This document shows positions 19,386 to 28,319 of a stretch of 64,000 nt of DNA, piece by piece (position 1 is the stretch's first letter; the number at the start of each line of letters is the position of its first letter). The position numbers were made by a program, and so were the translations under genes. Below the pieces are notes generated by a model. That model was not told where the DNA came from, ran no database searches, and saw nothing but the letters and a program-made list of their open reading frames with translations. The DNA comes from Advenella incenata (GTDB lineage Bacteria; Pseudomonadota; Gammaproteobacteria; Burkholderiales; Burkholderiaceae_B), in NCBI RefSeq assembly GCF_004217095.1, contig NZ_SHKO01000001.1, positions 2,344,234 through 2,408,233 on the forward strand. Reading direction: 5' to 3'.

Positions 19386-20111
19386 TTACTGTTTTGGTGC
19401 TGCTGGTGCCGGTTTGCTATCACTGGCGGCGGCTTGCGCTTCAGGTTTTGGCTCTTCGGTCATCTTTGCGCGTTCCTGTTGAAATTTCTTGCGATGTTCT
19501 TCCCATTTGGCAGAACGATCCTTGAAGTATTTAACAACAGTTGCTTTCTGCTCGGCGCTAAATGTGTCCCACAGGCCAAGCCATTTGGCCTGATCATCTG
19601 CCATTTTTTTCTCAAAGCCCTCGTGCATTTCTTTCTGTGCTTCCAGCAGCGCTTTTGGATCAACATTGCCGGAATCCAGTTGCTTGCGCCGCTCTTCCTG
19701 GTATTTGCGGAAGGCCTCGCGATTAGGTTCGCGGGCAGCCTTATGTTCGTCCTTGATCGTTTTGAGCGTGGCTTTTTGTTCGTCGGTCAGTTTCAGGTCA
19801 TCAACCAGTTTCTGACTGCCTGCACCCAGGCCAGGAATCACAATTGCCCCGTGACGCATGTTGCCCTTGCGATGATATCCGTGTTTGTGGCCGTCACCTT
19901 TATGGTGCTTTCTGACGCCCTGCTGCGGCTTGGCCTCACCAATGCGATGGTATTCCATGTTGGTGCTTTCACTTTGTACGGATGGGCTGATAGGGTTGGA
20001 TTCCGTATCAGCCTTTACCGCCTGCGCAAATGCAGTGGTGGCAACCGCTGCGGACAACGCGCTGGCCAGAAGAGATTTTACGAGGAAAGAACCTGAAAAT
20101 TGAACAGCCAT
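19386..20111 (-). CDS. Periplasmic Spy/CpxP-like (LTxxQ motif) protein
   Basis: Probable periplasmic chaperone or stress sensor of 241 residues. The signal peptide is cleaved near TTAFA (about 29). A histidine-rich stretch, KHHKGDGHKHGYHRKG, precedes two copies of the family motif, LKLTDEQKATLKTI and TFSAEQKATVVKYF, in a strongly helical charged region. The end is a Pro/Ala/Lys-rich tail. An AAGGAG site lies 6 bases before the ATG. The His-rich segment may bind metal; that is inference. It has its own terminator and is probably a single-gene unit. Confidence 0.82.
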   Translation of the reverse strand: MAVQFSGSFLVKSLLASALSAAVATTAFAQAVKADTESNPISPSVQSESTNMEYHRIGEAKPQQGVRKHHKGDGHKHGYHRKGNMRHGAIVIPGLGAGSQKLVDDLKLTDEQKATLKTIKDEHKAAREPNREAFRKYQEERRKQLDSGNVDPKALLEAQKEMHEGFEKKMADDQAKWLGLWDTFSAEQKATVVKYFKDRSAKWEEHRKKFQQERAKMTEEPKPEAQAAASDSKPAPAAPKQ

Positions 20112-20294
20112 TTTATACTCCTTGTTTAGTCTGTCGATGACGTCATAAGCATGTCGGTGACGTACCCATTCTGGGTCACAAGCAATTACAAGTGTGTTTC
20201 AATAGCGGTGCAGATCTTTCAATGCATTACCTAAAGCGCAAGGCCCGGCTCTCCCGTGGCCCGTCCTGCCATGTGTATTTACAGCAATAGTGCG

Positions 20295-21074
20295 CTAGCG
20301 ATAATCCCAGGCAGCCAGGTATTCCTGCCATTGTGGCTTGTTCAGGGCAGCTAGGCTGCTGTGCACCAGGGCAACTTCTTCTTCATAGGCGGTCTTGTCC
20401 AGCTCGCCCTTCATCAGGCGGAAACGGCAATAGACCAGCCATGTATTGACTACATCCGTTTCACAGTATGCACGGACCTCATCAGCCTTGCCGTCACGCC
20501 ATGCATCCCACACCTGACTGCCATCCATGCCCAGCTTGCCGGGAAAGCCACAAAGCTTGGCCAGTTGATCCAGTGGCGCATTGGCGCGGCCATTGAACTT
20601 GGCAAGCAGATCCATCAGGTCGATATGACGGGTGTGATAGCGACTGATGTAGTTGTTATATTTGAATTCGCGGTCATCTTCACCCATATCCCAATACCGC
20701 GGTGCAGACAGGCCGTGGATCAGGCAGCGGTAATGCAGAACAGGCAGGTCAAAGCCCGACCCGTTCCAGCTGACCAACCTGGGTGTATAGCGCTCAATGG
20801 TCTTGAAAAAACCGGCGATGAGCACGGCCTCGTCATCGTCCGGCTCACCCAGCGTGCGCACGCGAAAACCGTTGTCGTCGCGAAAGACGCAACCGATAAC
20901 GGCAATTTTCTGCAGATGCAAGGGAAAGAAGTCATTGCCCGTCTGTTCAATGCGAAGCGCCCTGGCACGTTCGACCACCTCGGCATCCGAGAGGGTGTCA
21001 TCCCAGTCATTCAGCGCGCGCAGACCCTTGGCATCGGGGATGGTTTCAAGATCGAAAACAAGCGTTGGAATCAT
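20295..21074 (-). CDS. 3'-5' exonuclease, PolB-like DEDDy family
   Basis: Predicted single-strand DNA/RNA exonuclease of 259 residues from the ATG at 21074; a GTG at 21086 would add four residues. Exo I is FDLETIPD with the Asp/Glu pair, Exo II is in LVSWNGSGFDLPVL, and the C-terminal part contains CETDVVNTWLVYCRFRL, the Exo III region with the final Asp. It matches the PF10108-type predicted exonuclease family. It follows nlpD by about 30 bp on the same strand, at the place where many proteobacteria carry rpoS. Substrate unknown. Confidence 0.85.
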   Translation of the reverse strand: MIPTLVFDLETIPDAKGLRALNDWDDTLSDAEVVERARALRIEQTGNDFFPLHLQKIAVIGCVFRDDNGFRVRTLGEPDDDEAVLIAGFFKTIERYTPRLVSWNGSGFDLPVLHYRCLIHGLSAPRYWDMGEDDREFKYNNYISRYHTRHIDLMDLLAKFNGRANAPLDQLAKLCGFPGKLGMDGSQVWDAWRDGKADEVRAYCETDVVNTWLVYCRFRLMKGELDKTAYEEEVALVHSSLAALNKPQWQEYLAAWDYR

Positions 21075-21106
21075 GGCGCGCGACACTTTCAGACGGGTTT
21101 TGCCAC

Positions 21107-21859
21107 TTAGCGGCGTGGCAGGTAAGACAATGGATTGACAGGCTGGCCACGACGGCGGATTTCAAAATGCAGGCGTGGTGATGACGTATCCGATTGACCG
21201 ACTTCGGCAATCTTCTGGCCTTTGGACACTTTCTGCCCATTCTTGACCAGCAACTTGCTGTTGTGGGCATAGGCCGAGATAAAGCCATTGCTGTGAGAAA
21301 TCAGAATCAGGTTGCCCAGACCGCGCAAACCATTGCCTACGTAGGAAACTGAACCGGATGCCGCGGCCGAGACCGGATCGCCCAGCTTGCCTTCGATGTC
21401 AATACCCCGCGTGCTTGCAGAAAACTGCGTGATGATTTTGGTGGTGGCCACTGGCCAGCCCCAGGACACGGCGGTGGCGTCGCTGGCCGGCGTGGCTGAG
21501 ACGCTGCCTGCTGCGGTTGGTGTTGCGCTGCCGGCGACGTTCGAATCTGTGCCGGCTGGGCTGGACGATGCGCTTGTAGATACACGCAGCCGCTGGCCTA
21601 CCTCGAGTGACGGAGAAGAAAGTTTATTCATTGACATCAGCTGGGAAACACTGACGTTATTGGCGCGGGAAATTTTATAAAGCGTATCGCCGCGCTGCAC
21701 GACATATTCGCCCGGACCAGCAGGGCCACTGGCTGAACTGCCGGAACCCAGCTCGGAGACCGGCGCACGTGAAGAGGTTCCGCAACCGGCCAGCGTCGCC
21801 GCCAATACCAGGGATCCAATTAAAACGGGGAATTTTCTTTTCATTGAGTGAATCTGCAT
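21107..21859 (-). CDS. nlpD: Murein hydrolase activator NlpD (LysM and degenerate M23 domains)
   Basis: Outer-membrane lipoprotein of 250 residues. In E. coli, NlpD activates the amidase AmiC during daughter-cell separation. The lipobox ends LAGC (Cys26). A LysM peptidoglycan-binding domain follows (about 52-95, YVVQRGDTLYKISRANNVS), then a low-complexity linker and an M23/LytM-type domain (about 145-247). The metal-binding residues are not conserved: GIDI where active enzymes have a histidine, and RLHFEIR instead of HxH. This matches the non-enzymatic activator type. Third gene of surE-pcm-nlpD. Confidence 0.93.
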   Translation of the reverse strand: MQIHSMKRKFPVLIGSLVLAATLAGCGTSSRAPVSELGSGSSASGPAGPGEYVVQRGDTLYKISRANNVSVSQLMSMNKLSSPSLEVGQRLRVSTSASSSPAGTDSNVAGSATPTAAGSVSATPASDATAVSWGWPVATTKIITQFSASTRGIDIEGKLGDPVSAAASGSVSYVGNGLRGLGNLILISHSNGFISAYAHNSKLLVKNGQKVSKGQKIAEVGQSDTSSPRLHFEIRRRGQPVNPLSYLPRR

Positions 21860-21920
21860 ATGTTTTACCTACCTGTTCAATGGATGCGTAACACGTACGC
21901 AAAACGGGTATTTTCTCCTG

Positions 21921-22763
21921 TCACAATTGTATGCCTGCACGCAGTGGAACAAAGCGTACAGGTTCAAGTTCCTTACGATCCCAGCTGTTTACGCCGGTTC
22001 TTTCGATCAGCACCAGTTTCTGCTGATCCGAACCTTCGGGCGCAATCAGACGGGCACCTATGTCCAGCTGGTGCAGCAATGCGGTCGGGATCTGCAGCCC
22101 AGCCGCGGCAATGACGATGGCATCAAACGGAGCAACCGACGGCATACCCAGCATGCCATCGCCATGAACCAGACGTATGCGGGACACCAGTTTAAGCTCG
22201 CGCAGCGTACCTCTGGCCATTTCATACAACGGCTTGATTCGTTCAATTGTATACACTTCGTGGCACATTGCCGCCATCACGGCTGCCTGGTAGCCACAAC
22301 CGGTACCGATTTCCAGCATTTTTTGCGGCTTTCGGTTTTCCGCGACCGCTGAAAGCATACGTGAAACGACCCACGGCTGCGAGATGGTTTGGGAAAAACC
22401 GATGGGCAACGCCGCATCATCGTACGCCCTGCTAGCCAGCCCCTGATCAATGAAGACATGCCGAGGTACAGAGCGCATGGCCTGCAGAACCCGTTCGTCG
22501 GTAATGCCCTTTTGCCGAAGTCGCTCAACCATAAGTGCGCGCAGCCGATCAGAATTTAAGCCGATATTCTGGCCGCCTCGTGCTTCGGTGGCAGGCACTG
22601 CCGAAGCCGGGCGTGCTGCATTTGCCGCAACAATAATACGGGTGTTGCTATTGGTTGGCGTAATTTTAATTTTGTTGGACGGAAAAGAAAGGCGTGTTCG
22701 GCTTTCGTTAACATCATTTACATTTCCGAAGTGCGTGCCGGTGCCAAAGGGAGGTTTACGCAT
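21921..22763 (-). CDS. pcm: Protein-L-isoaspartate O-methyltransferase with N-terminal extension
   Basis: Repairs isoaspartyl residues in aged proteins by methyl transfer from SAM. The conserved enzyme starts near residue 70 ([18 protein letters not shown]), with substrate loop [19 protein letters not shown] and SAM motif [15 protein letters not shown]. The first 70 residues are a basic, low-complexity extension absent from the roughly 210-residue E. coli enzyme. The annotated start overlaps the surE stop (ATGCGTAA), which supports it by translational coupling, although a downstream start cannot be excluded. Confidence 0.93.
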   Translation of the reverse strand: MRKPPFGTGTHFGNVNDVNESRTRLSFPSNKIKITPTNSNTRIIVAANAARPASAVPATEARGGQNIGLNSDRLRALMVERLRQKGITDERVLQAMRSVPRHVFIDQGLASRAYDDAALPIGFSQTISQPWVVSRMLSAVAENRKPQKMLEIGTGCGYQAAVMAAMCHEVYTIERIKPLYEMARGTLRELKLVSRIRLVHGDGMLGMPSVAPFDAIVIAAAGLQIPTALLHQLDIGARLIAPEGSDQQKLVLIERTGVNSWDRKELEPVRFVPLRAGIQL

Positions 22764-23511
22764 TGCTCAGCTCCACCCAGCTGCGTGCCTGGTTCAATTG
22801 CTTGTAGTGTGTCAGATCCAGTTGCAGCGGCGTCACGGAAATGAGCCCCTGACTGGTTGCACCAAAATCTGTATCTTCGGCAAAGTCGGCAACCTCGCCT
22901 ACCATGCCGATCCAGTAAATAGGTTCGCCTGCCGGGTTGGCGCTTTTGATGACCGGTTGCGACGGATGACGCCGTCCTAGTCGCGTAACGCGCAGTGAAC
23001 TCCAATGATGTTCCGGCAGTGGCGGGATATTGACACTAAGCAGAACAGGGGCTGGAAACGGATTGGCCAGTTGATGCTGCACGATTTGCACCGCAATTTT
23101 CGTGGCTGCTTCCAGTTCCGGCCAGTTCTTCTCCGTCAGGGAAAAGGCAATGGACGGGATACCAAACAGAAAGCCTTCTGTCGCCGCCGCCACTGTACCC
23201 GAATACAAGGTGTCTTCACCCAGATTGGCGCCGTTATTGATGCCGGAGACAACCAGATCTGGTCGATAGTCGAGCAGGCCTGTCAGCGCCACGTGCACGC
23301 AGTCCGATGGGGTGCCGTTCAGGTAATAATCGCCCGATGGGGTGCGCCGCACCGACAGCGGCCTGTTCAACGTAAGCGAATTGGAGGCGCCACTGTGATT
23401 GACTTCGGGCGCAACAACCGTGACCTGGGCAATACCGCGTAGTGCCTCGGCCAGGGCCTGCACACCCTCAGCATTGTAACCATCATCGTTCGACACCAAT
23501 ATTCGTTTCAT
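22756..23511 (-). CDS. surE: 5'/3'-nucleotidase SurE
   Basis: Metal-dependent nucleoside monophosphatase of 251 residues linked to stationary-phase survival. N-terminal [13 protein letters not shown] supplies the metal-binding Asp9-Asp10, then [14 protein letters not shown] carries the Ser/Asn of the active site, followed by [14 protein letters not shown] and [21 protein letters not shown]. First gene of the surE-pcm-nlpD unit, overlapping pcm by 8 bp, and divergent from plsY. Confidence 0.97.
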   Translation of the reverse strand: MKRILVSNDDGYNAEGVQALAEALRGIAQVTVVAPEVNHSGASNSLTLNRPLSVRRTPSGDYYLNGTPSDCVHVALTGLLDYRPDLVVSGINNGANLGEDTLYSGTVAAATEGFLFGIPSIAFSLTEKNWPELEAATKIAVQIVQHQLANPFPAPVLLSVNIPPLPEHHWSSLRVTRLGRRHPSQPVIKSANPAGEPIYWIGMVGEVADFAEDTDFGATSQGLISVTPLQLDLTHYKQLNQARSWVELSNA

Positions 23512-23628
23512 TCAGATCGCAACCAGACATTATTCCCCCTGTATTGTACATGGATCATCCGATACGCGGGACGCGATATCCTGTTCGGCATGACGAAAGG
23601 GAACTGTATATAATCGTGTCTTCCGGTA

Positions 23629-24282
23629 ATGACAACGACGACGATGAACAACCTGCTCTGGACCATTTTTGCCCTGCTTGCCGCCTACCTGATAGGCTCG
23701 GTCTCTTTTGCCATGGTGGCCAGTCGCCTGTTCGGCTTGAAGGACCCTCGTACCTTTGGCTCGGGCAATCCCGGCGCTACCAATATGTTGCGTACAGGCA
23801 ACCGCAAGGCAGCCCTGTTTACCCTGCTCGGAGACGCCTTCAAGGGCTGGCTGGCAGTTGCTTTGGCAATCTATCTTGCCCCTGCGGCCGGGTTTACCGA
23901 CACCACCATTGCACTGGTGGCCGTCGCCGTATTTCTTGGCCACATCTATTCGCTTTTTCTCAATTTCAAGGGCGGCAAAGGGGTGGCCACTGCAGTTGGC
24001 GTGCTGTTCGCCCTGCAACCATGGCTGGCAGTTGCCACCATTGCGACCTGGCTCATTATTGCCGTTTTCTTTCGCTACTCGTCCCTGGCAGCCCTGGTCG
24101 CTGCCGTTTTTGCCCCGTTTTATTATTATGTGGGCGGTATGGCGGCCTGGCCGTTTTCCATGCCCTGGTTTCTGGCCATCTGCTTTCTGACGTTGGTGCT
24201 AATCGCCAAGCACAAGAAAAATATTGCGAATCTGCTGGCAGGCACCGAGTCGCGAATCGGCCAGAAGAAAAAAACCAAATAG
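23629..24282 (+). CDS. plsY: Glycerol-3-phosphate acyltransferase PlsY
   Basis: Inner-membrane enzyme that acylates glycerol-3-phosphate from acyl-phosphate at the start of phospholipid synthesis. The 217-residue protein has five to six hydrophobic segments, the motif GSGNPGATN at 44-52, and [12 protein letters not shown], the phosphate-binding loop. A second ATG five codons in is an alternative start; neither has a strong ribosome site. Convergent with tsaD, with only five bases between the stop codons and hence no room for a separate terminator. Confidence 0.95.
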   Translation: MTTTTMNNLLWTIFALLAAYLIGSVSFAMVASRLFGLKDPRTFGSGNPGATNMLRTGNRKAALFTLLGDAFKGWLAVALAIYLAPAAGFTDTTIALVAVAVFLGHIYSLFLNFKGGKGVATAVGVLFALQPWLAVATIATWLIIAVFFRYSSLAALVAAVFAPFYYYVGGMAAWPFSMPWFLAICFLTLVLIAKHKKNIANLLAGTESRIGQKKKTK

Positions 24283-24287
24283 CGCAC

Positions 24288-25322
24288 TCAGGCGCTGATA
24301 TCTGCCAGATCCCAGCGGGGGTGAACGGCAGCATTGTCTGGGCGACGCATGTTGTCCACCAGACCCGCCTTGACCCGTTCGGCTGCCGCATGGGCAATCA
24401 TCGCGCCATTATCAGTGCATAACGCCAGCGGCGGGAAAAATACCTCACCGTTTTGCTTTTGCATCTGGCGCGTCAAATATTCGCGCAATTGCCGGTTTGC
24501 CCCCACGCCCCCGGCCACCACCAGGCGGTTGCTGCCGCAGGCCTTGACTGCCTTGATTGCCTTAAACCCTAGCACCTCCACAATCGCGGCCTGTACCGAA
24601 GCGGCCAGATCCTGCCGTTGCTGGTCATTGAGTGGTACCTGTTGCTCCAGCTTGCGAAGCGTGGTCAGAACCGCAGTTTTAAGGCCGGAAAAACTGAAAT
24701 CCAGGTCGCCGCTATGCATCATCGGCCGCGGCAGATCGTAGGCCTTCGGATTTCCCTTGTCGGCAAGCGCGGCCAGTGCCGGCCCGCCCGGATAAGGCAG
24801 GCCCATCAACTTGGCGGATTTATCAAAAGCTTCGCCGGCCGCATCATCCAGGGTTTCGCCAAGTAATTCGTATTGACCAATGGCCTTCACATGCATCAGT
24901 TGGGTATGTCCACCAGACACCAGCAGCGCCACATACGGAAAATCCGGAACGGCCTGCGCCAGCATCGGCGACAGCAAATGGCCCTCCAGATGATGAATTG
25001 GGATTGTGGGTATATTCAGGCTCCATGCCAGGGATCGGGCGACCGAGGCGCCAACCAGCAGGGCCCCGGCCAGGCCCGGGCCCGCAGTATAGGCCACGGC
25101 ATCGATGTCTTTAAGAGTCAGGTCTGCATGGCGCAGTACTTCGCGCGTGAGCGGCAAGACACGCCGGATGTGATCGCGCGAGGCTAGCTCGGGCACTACC
25201 CCACCGTAGGCCTGATGCATCGCGATCTGGCTGTGCAGCGCATGCGCCAGCAGGCCCGATTCGGTGCTGACCAGCGCAACGCCGGTCTCGTCACAGGAGC
25301 TTTCAATGCCGAGAATGATCAT
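24288..25322 (-). CDS. tsaD: tRNA N6-adenosine threonylcarbamoyltransferase
   Basis: Catalytic subunit (344 residues) of the t6A37 tRNA modification complex with TsaB and TsaE, which are not in this window. [17 protein letters not shown] opens the ASKHA fold. The metal-binding histidines are in [12 protein letters not shown], and [10 protein letters not shown] and [14 protein letters not shown] are family signatures. Essential in most bacteria. Confidence 0.97.
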   Translation of the reverse strand: MIILGIESSCDETGVALVSTESGLLAHALHSQIAMHQAYGGVVPELASRDHIRRVLPLTREVLRHADLTLKDIDAVAYTAGPGLAGALLVGASVARSLAWSLNIPTIPIHHLEGHLLSPMLAQAVPDFPYVALLVSGGHTQLMHVKAIGQYELLGETLDDAAGEAFDKSAKLMGLPYPGGPALAALADKGNPKAYDLPRPMMHSGDLDFSFSGLKTAVLTTLRKLEQQVPLNDQQRQDLAASVQAAIVEVLGFKAIKAVKACGSNRLVVAGGVGANRQLREYLTRQMQKQNGEVFFPPLALCTDNGAMIAHAAAERVKAGLVDNMRRPDNAAVHPRWDLADISA

Positions 25323-25487
25323 AAATTACCTGTTCGACGACGCTGGCCCATGCCTGCGCGCGCCGAGCTGGGGCGAGGCGGGGGCGCCGTCGGTGTGATT
25401 ACATTACCTTTATAGCAGGAAAGAATGTTGCAGATTAAAGACGATATCGGATTATTTGCCGATACGGCACGATGCGTGCCCGTCATT

Positions 25488-25511
25488 AACTGTAAAGAAT
25501 ACGCTACAGTT
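25488..25511. promoter_or_regulatory. Inverted repeat upstream of the purine permease gene (candidate operator)
   Basis: AACTGTA (25488-25494) and TACAGTT (25505-25511) are perfect 7-bp arms with a 10-base spacer, 41-64 bp before the chosen permease start. Spacing of about 17 bp between arm centres would suit a dimeric regulator. Confidence 0.35.
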
Positions 25512-25551
25512 GCAATTGTACACATGTATCTGTTTATTAGGAGTTATGTTC

Positions 25552-26841
25552 ATGCTGGAATCACTGTTCAAGCTCAGGGAGCATGGCACGAATGCCCGTA
25601 CGGAAATTCTTGCCGGTCTGACGACCTTTCTGACGATGTCTTACATCATATTCGTGAACCCCGAGATTCTGGGCACCACGGGCATGGACAAAGGCGCTGT
25701 TTTTGTTGCTACGTGCCTGGCCGCAGCACTGGGCTGCCTTATCATGGCCTTCCTGGCCAACTGGCCCATCGGCATGGCACCGGGCATGGGCCTGAATGCC
25801 TTCTTTGCTTTCGGTGTGGTCGGAGCCATGGGCTATTCGTGGCAACAGGCGCTCGGCGCCGTTTTTGTTTCCGGCGTCATATTCCTGATTCTGTCAGCTA
25901 CCGGTATACGCAAATGGCTGATCGAGGGGATACCCAAGTCGCTGCGCTCGGCCATCGTCGCCGGTATCGGTCTTTTCCTGGCGCTGATTGCCCTCAAATC
26001 GGCCGGCATTGTCGTTGGCAACCAGGCTACCCTTGTGGCCCAGGGCGATCTGAAATCTCCAACTGTCCTGCTGGCAATCCTTGGCTTCTTTATTATCGTG
26101 TGCCTCGATAGCCTGCGTGTCAAAGGCGCGATTCTGATCGGTATTCTGGCCGTGACCATTTTGTCTGCCCTGCTCGGATATAGCGCGCCTATCACCAGCA
26201 TCGTGTCTGCGCCGCCGAGCATCGCGCCCACTTTTATGCAACTGGATATTGCTGGCGTCCTGAACCAGGGCTTCCTGCATATTATTCTGGTTTTTGTACT
26301 GGTAGAAATTTTTGATGCAACCGGAACTCTGATCGGTGTTGCACGTCGCGCCAACCTGTTGCCTGAGGGCAAACCCAATCGCCTTGGGCGCGCCCTGTTT
26401 GCCGACAGCACCGCCATCCTGGCCGGCTCTGCATTGGGTACCAGCAGCACCACCGCATTTGTCGAAAGCGCAGCGGGCGTACAGGCCGGGGGCCGCACCG
26501 GCATGACTGCGCTGATCGTAGGCTTGCTGTTTCTGCTGTGTCTGTTTTTTGCGCCGCTGGCCAGCGTCGTACCTGCTTACGCCACCGCCCCTGCCCTGCT
26601 CTACGTTGCCGGACTGATGGTGCGCGAGTTGGTTGAAGTGGAGTGGAACGATATCACCAATGCCATTCCAGCCGCGCTGACTGCAATTATCATGCCGTTT
26701 ACCTACTCCATTGCGGAAGGGATTGCATTCGGCTTTATCAGTTATGTGATTATCAAGGCATTCACCGGTCGTTTCCGTGAGATTCACATTGCGACATTGA
26801 TCATTGCCCTGCTGTTTGTATTGCGCTTCGCACTGGAATAG
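25552..26841 (+). CDS. NCS2-family purine permease (AzgA/GhxP/PbuG type)
   Basis: Proton-coupled uptake of a purine base (adenine, hypoxanthine or guanine). The ATG at 25552 follows AGGAG by 8 bases and gives 429 residues beginning MLESLFKLREHGTNARTEI. Upstream in-frame starts would add a stretch with no family match. Conserved features are TFLTMSYIIFVNPEIL, ANWPIGMAPGMGLNAFFAF, EIFDATGTLIGVA and the second-half loop SALGTSSTTAFVESAAGV. About 12-14 membrane segments. It fits functionally with the purine synthesis genes further right but is not linked to them. Followed by a good terminator. Confidence 0.92.
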   Translation: MLESLFKLREHGTNARTEILAGLTTFLTMSYIIFVNPEILGTTGMDKGAVFVATCLAAALGCLIMAFLANWPIGMAPGMGLNAFFAFGVVGAMGYSWQQALGAVFVSGVIFLILSATGIRKWLIEGIPKSLRSAIVAGIGLFLALIALKSAGIVVGNQATLVAQGDLKSPTVLLAILGFFIIVCLDSLRVKGAILIGILAVTILSALLGYSAPITSIVSAPPSIAPTFMQLDIAGVLNQGFLHIILVFVLVEIFDATGTLIGVARRANLLPEGKPNRLGRALFADSTAILAGSALGTSSTTAFVESAAGVQAGGRTGMTALIVGLLFLLCLFFAPLASVVPAYATAPALLYVAGLMVRELVEVEWNDITNAIPAALTAIIMPFTYSIAEGIAFGFISYVIIKAFTGRFREIHIATLIIALLFVLRFALE

Positions 26842-26939
26842 TCACATCGCCCTTGCCAGTCGGCGCCTGACAGCACGGGCGCCGCAAGTTTCGTGGTGAA
26901 ATTGCATGCGGGTGCAAAAAACGCACTCATCCCTCAGAG

Positions 26940-26970
26940 CCGCAAGCCAATCGCTTGCGGTTTTATTTTA
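26940..26970 (+). terminator. Terminator of the purine permease gene
   Basis: CCGCAAGC-CAATC-GCTTGCGG (26940-26960) is a perfect 8-bp stem with a 5-base loop, followed by TTTTATTTTA on the plus strand. It lies about 100 bases after the stop codon. Confidence 0.85.
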
Positions 26971-27123
26971 CGTTCAGGTTTATATCGTTAACAATTGAAT
27001 TACACTTGTGCCCGATAGGCATTCATAATGACAGCAATAAAAATATTCAACTAGTAATTCATGGTTGCCGCCCCTATATTCAATGAAGTACCTCGGTCCG
27101 CAACTTAAACTGGAGAAAGAATT

Positions 27124-27507
27124 ATGCCCATTACCGAACTGACCAAAGACACCTTCCAGCAAGCCATCAAAGAAGACAATACATTGATTATTGACTTCTG
27201 GGCACCTTGGTGTGGTCCCTGCCGCCAGTTTGCCCCGACATTCGAGACAGCGGCGCAGGCCCATCCGGATATCGAATTTGCCAAAGTCAATACCGAAGAT
27301 CAGCAGGAACTGGCCGGTGCCCTGGGCATCCGTTCCATTCCAACGTTAATGGTATTTCGTGAACGCGTAATGCTGTTTTCACAGGCCGGTGCCCTGAGTC
27401 CCGGTCAGCTGGACGAATTGCTTGAGAAAGTTCAGGCTGTTGACATGGAAAAAGTGCATCAGGAAATTGCTACGGCTGAAGCCAAGGCTGCTGAAGAAAA
27501 CGCGTGA
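27124..27507 (+). CDS. Thioredoxin-family protein
   Basis: Disulfide reductase of 127 residues without signal peptide, so cytoplasmic. The redox motif WCGPC is at 29-33 in FWAPWCGPCRQF. The cis-proline is in RSIPTLMVFR. The protein is 15-20 residues longer than TrxA because of a Glu/Ala-rich C-terminal helix. A GGAGAAAG ribosome site precedes the ATG. It lacks the N-terminal zinc ribbon of Trx2/TrxC. Confidence 0.92.
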   Translation: MPITELTKDTFQQAIKEDNTLIIDFWAPWCGPCRQFAPTFETAAQAHPDIEFAKVNTEDQQELAGALGIRSIPTLMVFRERVMLFSQAGALSPGQLDELLEKVQAVDMEKVHQEIATAEAKAAEENA

Positions 27508-27710
27508 TATCGGGGCACTTGGCCGATAGTGTACAAAAGGATCAAATAAGGCCGCGAACGGCGATTGCGGGCACTTGCCAACATTCCCGTGCGGCTTGGT
27601 AAAAATCTTTTATACCGGCCTAGCGCTCAGTTGTGTTGTGTCCGGCCAGTCACCAGAGGCCAGCCGAATCGATGGCTCGGCGACATCAGCGCACAATGAT
27701 CAACGCAGGA

Positions 27711-28304
27711 TCAAGGGACAGTCCACTGTCCCTTTCCTTTTGTCTGATCCGTATAGACTTCCTGCACCAGGTGCAGATCACTCACCGCAATTACCAGCGT
27801 CCAGGTCACGCCCTGGGCACCGAAATTTTCATTTGAAATGACTGCGCCGGCCTGCGTCAGGCGAACCTTGACTCTCTCGGCATCAGAATAATTACATGTG
27901 CAATAAACGGTCGTCGACGGCACGATGATCTTCTTTGGCGCTGCATCCAGACACTTGGCCGCGCAACCTCCGTAGGCTCTTACCAGACCGCCCGTACCCA
28001 GCTTGGTGCCACCGAAGTAACGGATCACCAGAACTGCGACGTCGGTCAACCCCTTGCCTTCAATGGCCTGCAGAATCGGCCTGCCGGCCGTGCCGCCCGG
28101 TTCGCCATCATCATTAAAGCGATAACCGTCAGCCGTTTTGTAAGCCCAGCAATTGTGCGTTGCTGTCGGGTCGCCAACTTCGGAAAAAAAAGCCAGCGCC
28201 GCTGCCGCATTGGTAGCGGGAGCAGCGTGCGCGATGAAGCGGCTCTTTTTTATTTCTTCTTCAAAACTGCACGCGGCCGTCAGTGTTGACAATAATTCGG
28301 CCAT
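27711..28304 (-). CDS. yigZ: YigZ/IMPACT-family protein
   Basis: A 197-residue member of the UPF0029 IMPACT family. The N-terminal domain carries KKSRFIAHAAP, DDGEPGGTAGRPIL and the signature VIRYFGGTKLGTGGLVRAYG. The C-terminal ferredoxin-like domain follows (about 135-197). In eukaryotes IMPACT regulates the GCN2 pathway; the bacterial role is unsettled. It lies 15 bp after the ybiT-like gene on the same strand and is probably cotranscribed with it. Confidence 0.9.
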   Translation of the reverse strand: MAELLSTLTAACSFEEEIKKSRFIAHAAPATNAAAALAFFSEVGDPTATHNCWAYKTADGYRFNDDGEPGGTAGRPILQAIEGKGLTDVAVLVIRYFGGTKLGTGGLVRAYGGCAAKCLDAAPKKIIVPSTTVYCTCNYSDAERVKVRLTQAGAVISNENFGAQGVTWTLVIAVSDLHLVQEVYTDQTKGKGQWTVP

Positions 28305-28319
28305 CGACTTGTGGTTCTC

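Noticed and set aside
19323-20096. A 257-codon plus-strand frame opposite the Spy-like gene, with hydrophobic stretches.
   Set aside because: The minus-strand gene has a signal peptide, LTxxQ motifs, ribosome site and terminator; the plus frame is its Lys/Glu-rich complement read as Phe/Leu.
23442-24422. A 326-codon plus-strand frame overlapping plsY and tsaD.
   Set aside because: It is a shifted-frame shadow of plsY with Cys/His/Arg-rich composition typical of non-coding frames.
25323-25551. A purine riboswitch in the leader of the NCS2 permease gene.
   Set aside because: The conserved three-way-junction core and loop sequences are not seen; only a short inverted repeat is present.
25833-26787. 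Long open frames antisense to the purine permease gene.
   Set aside because: They mirror a GC-rich coding gene with strong family motifs, have no ribosome site and no recognisable domain.
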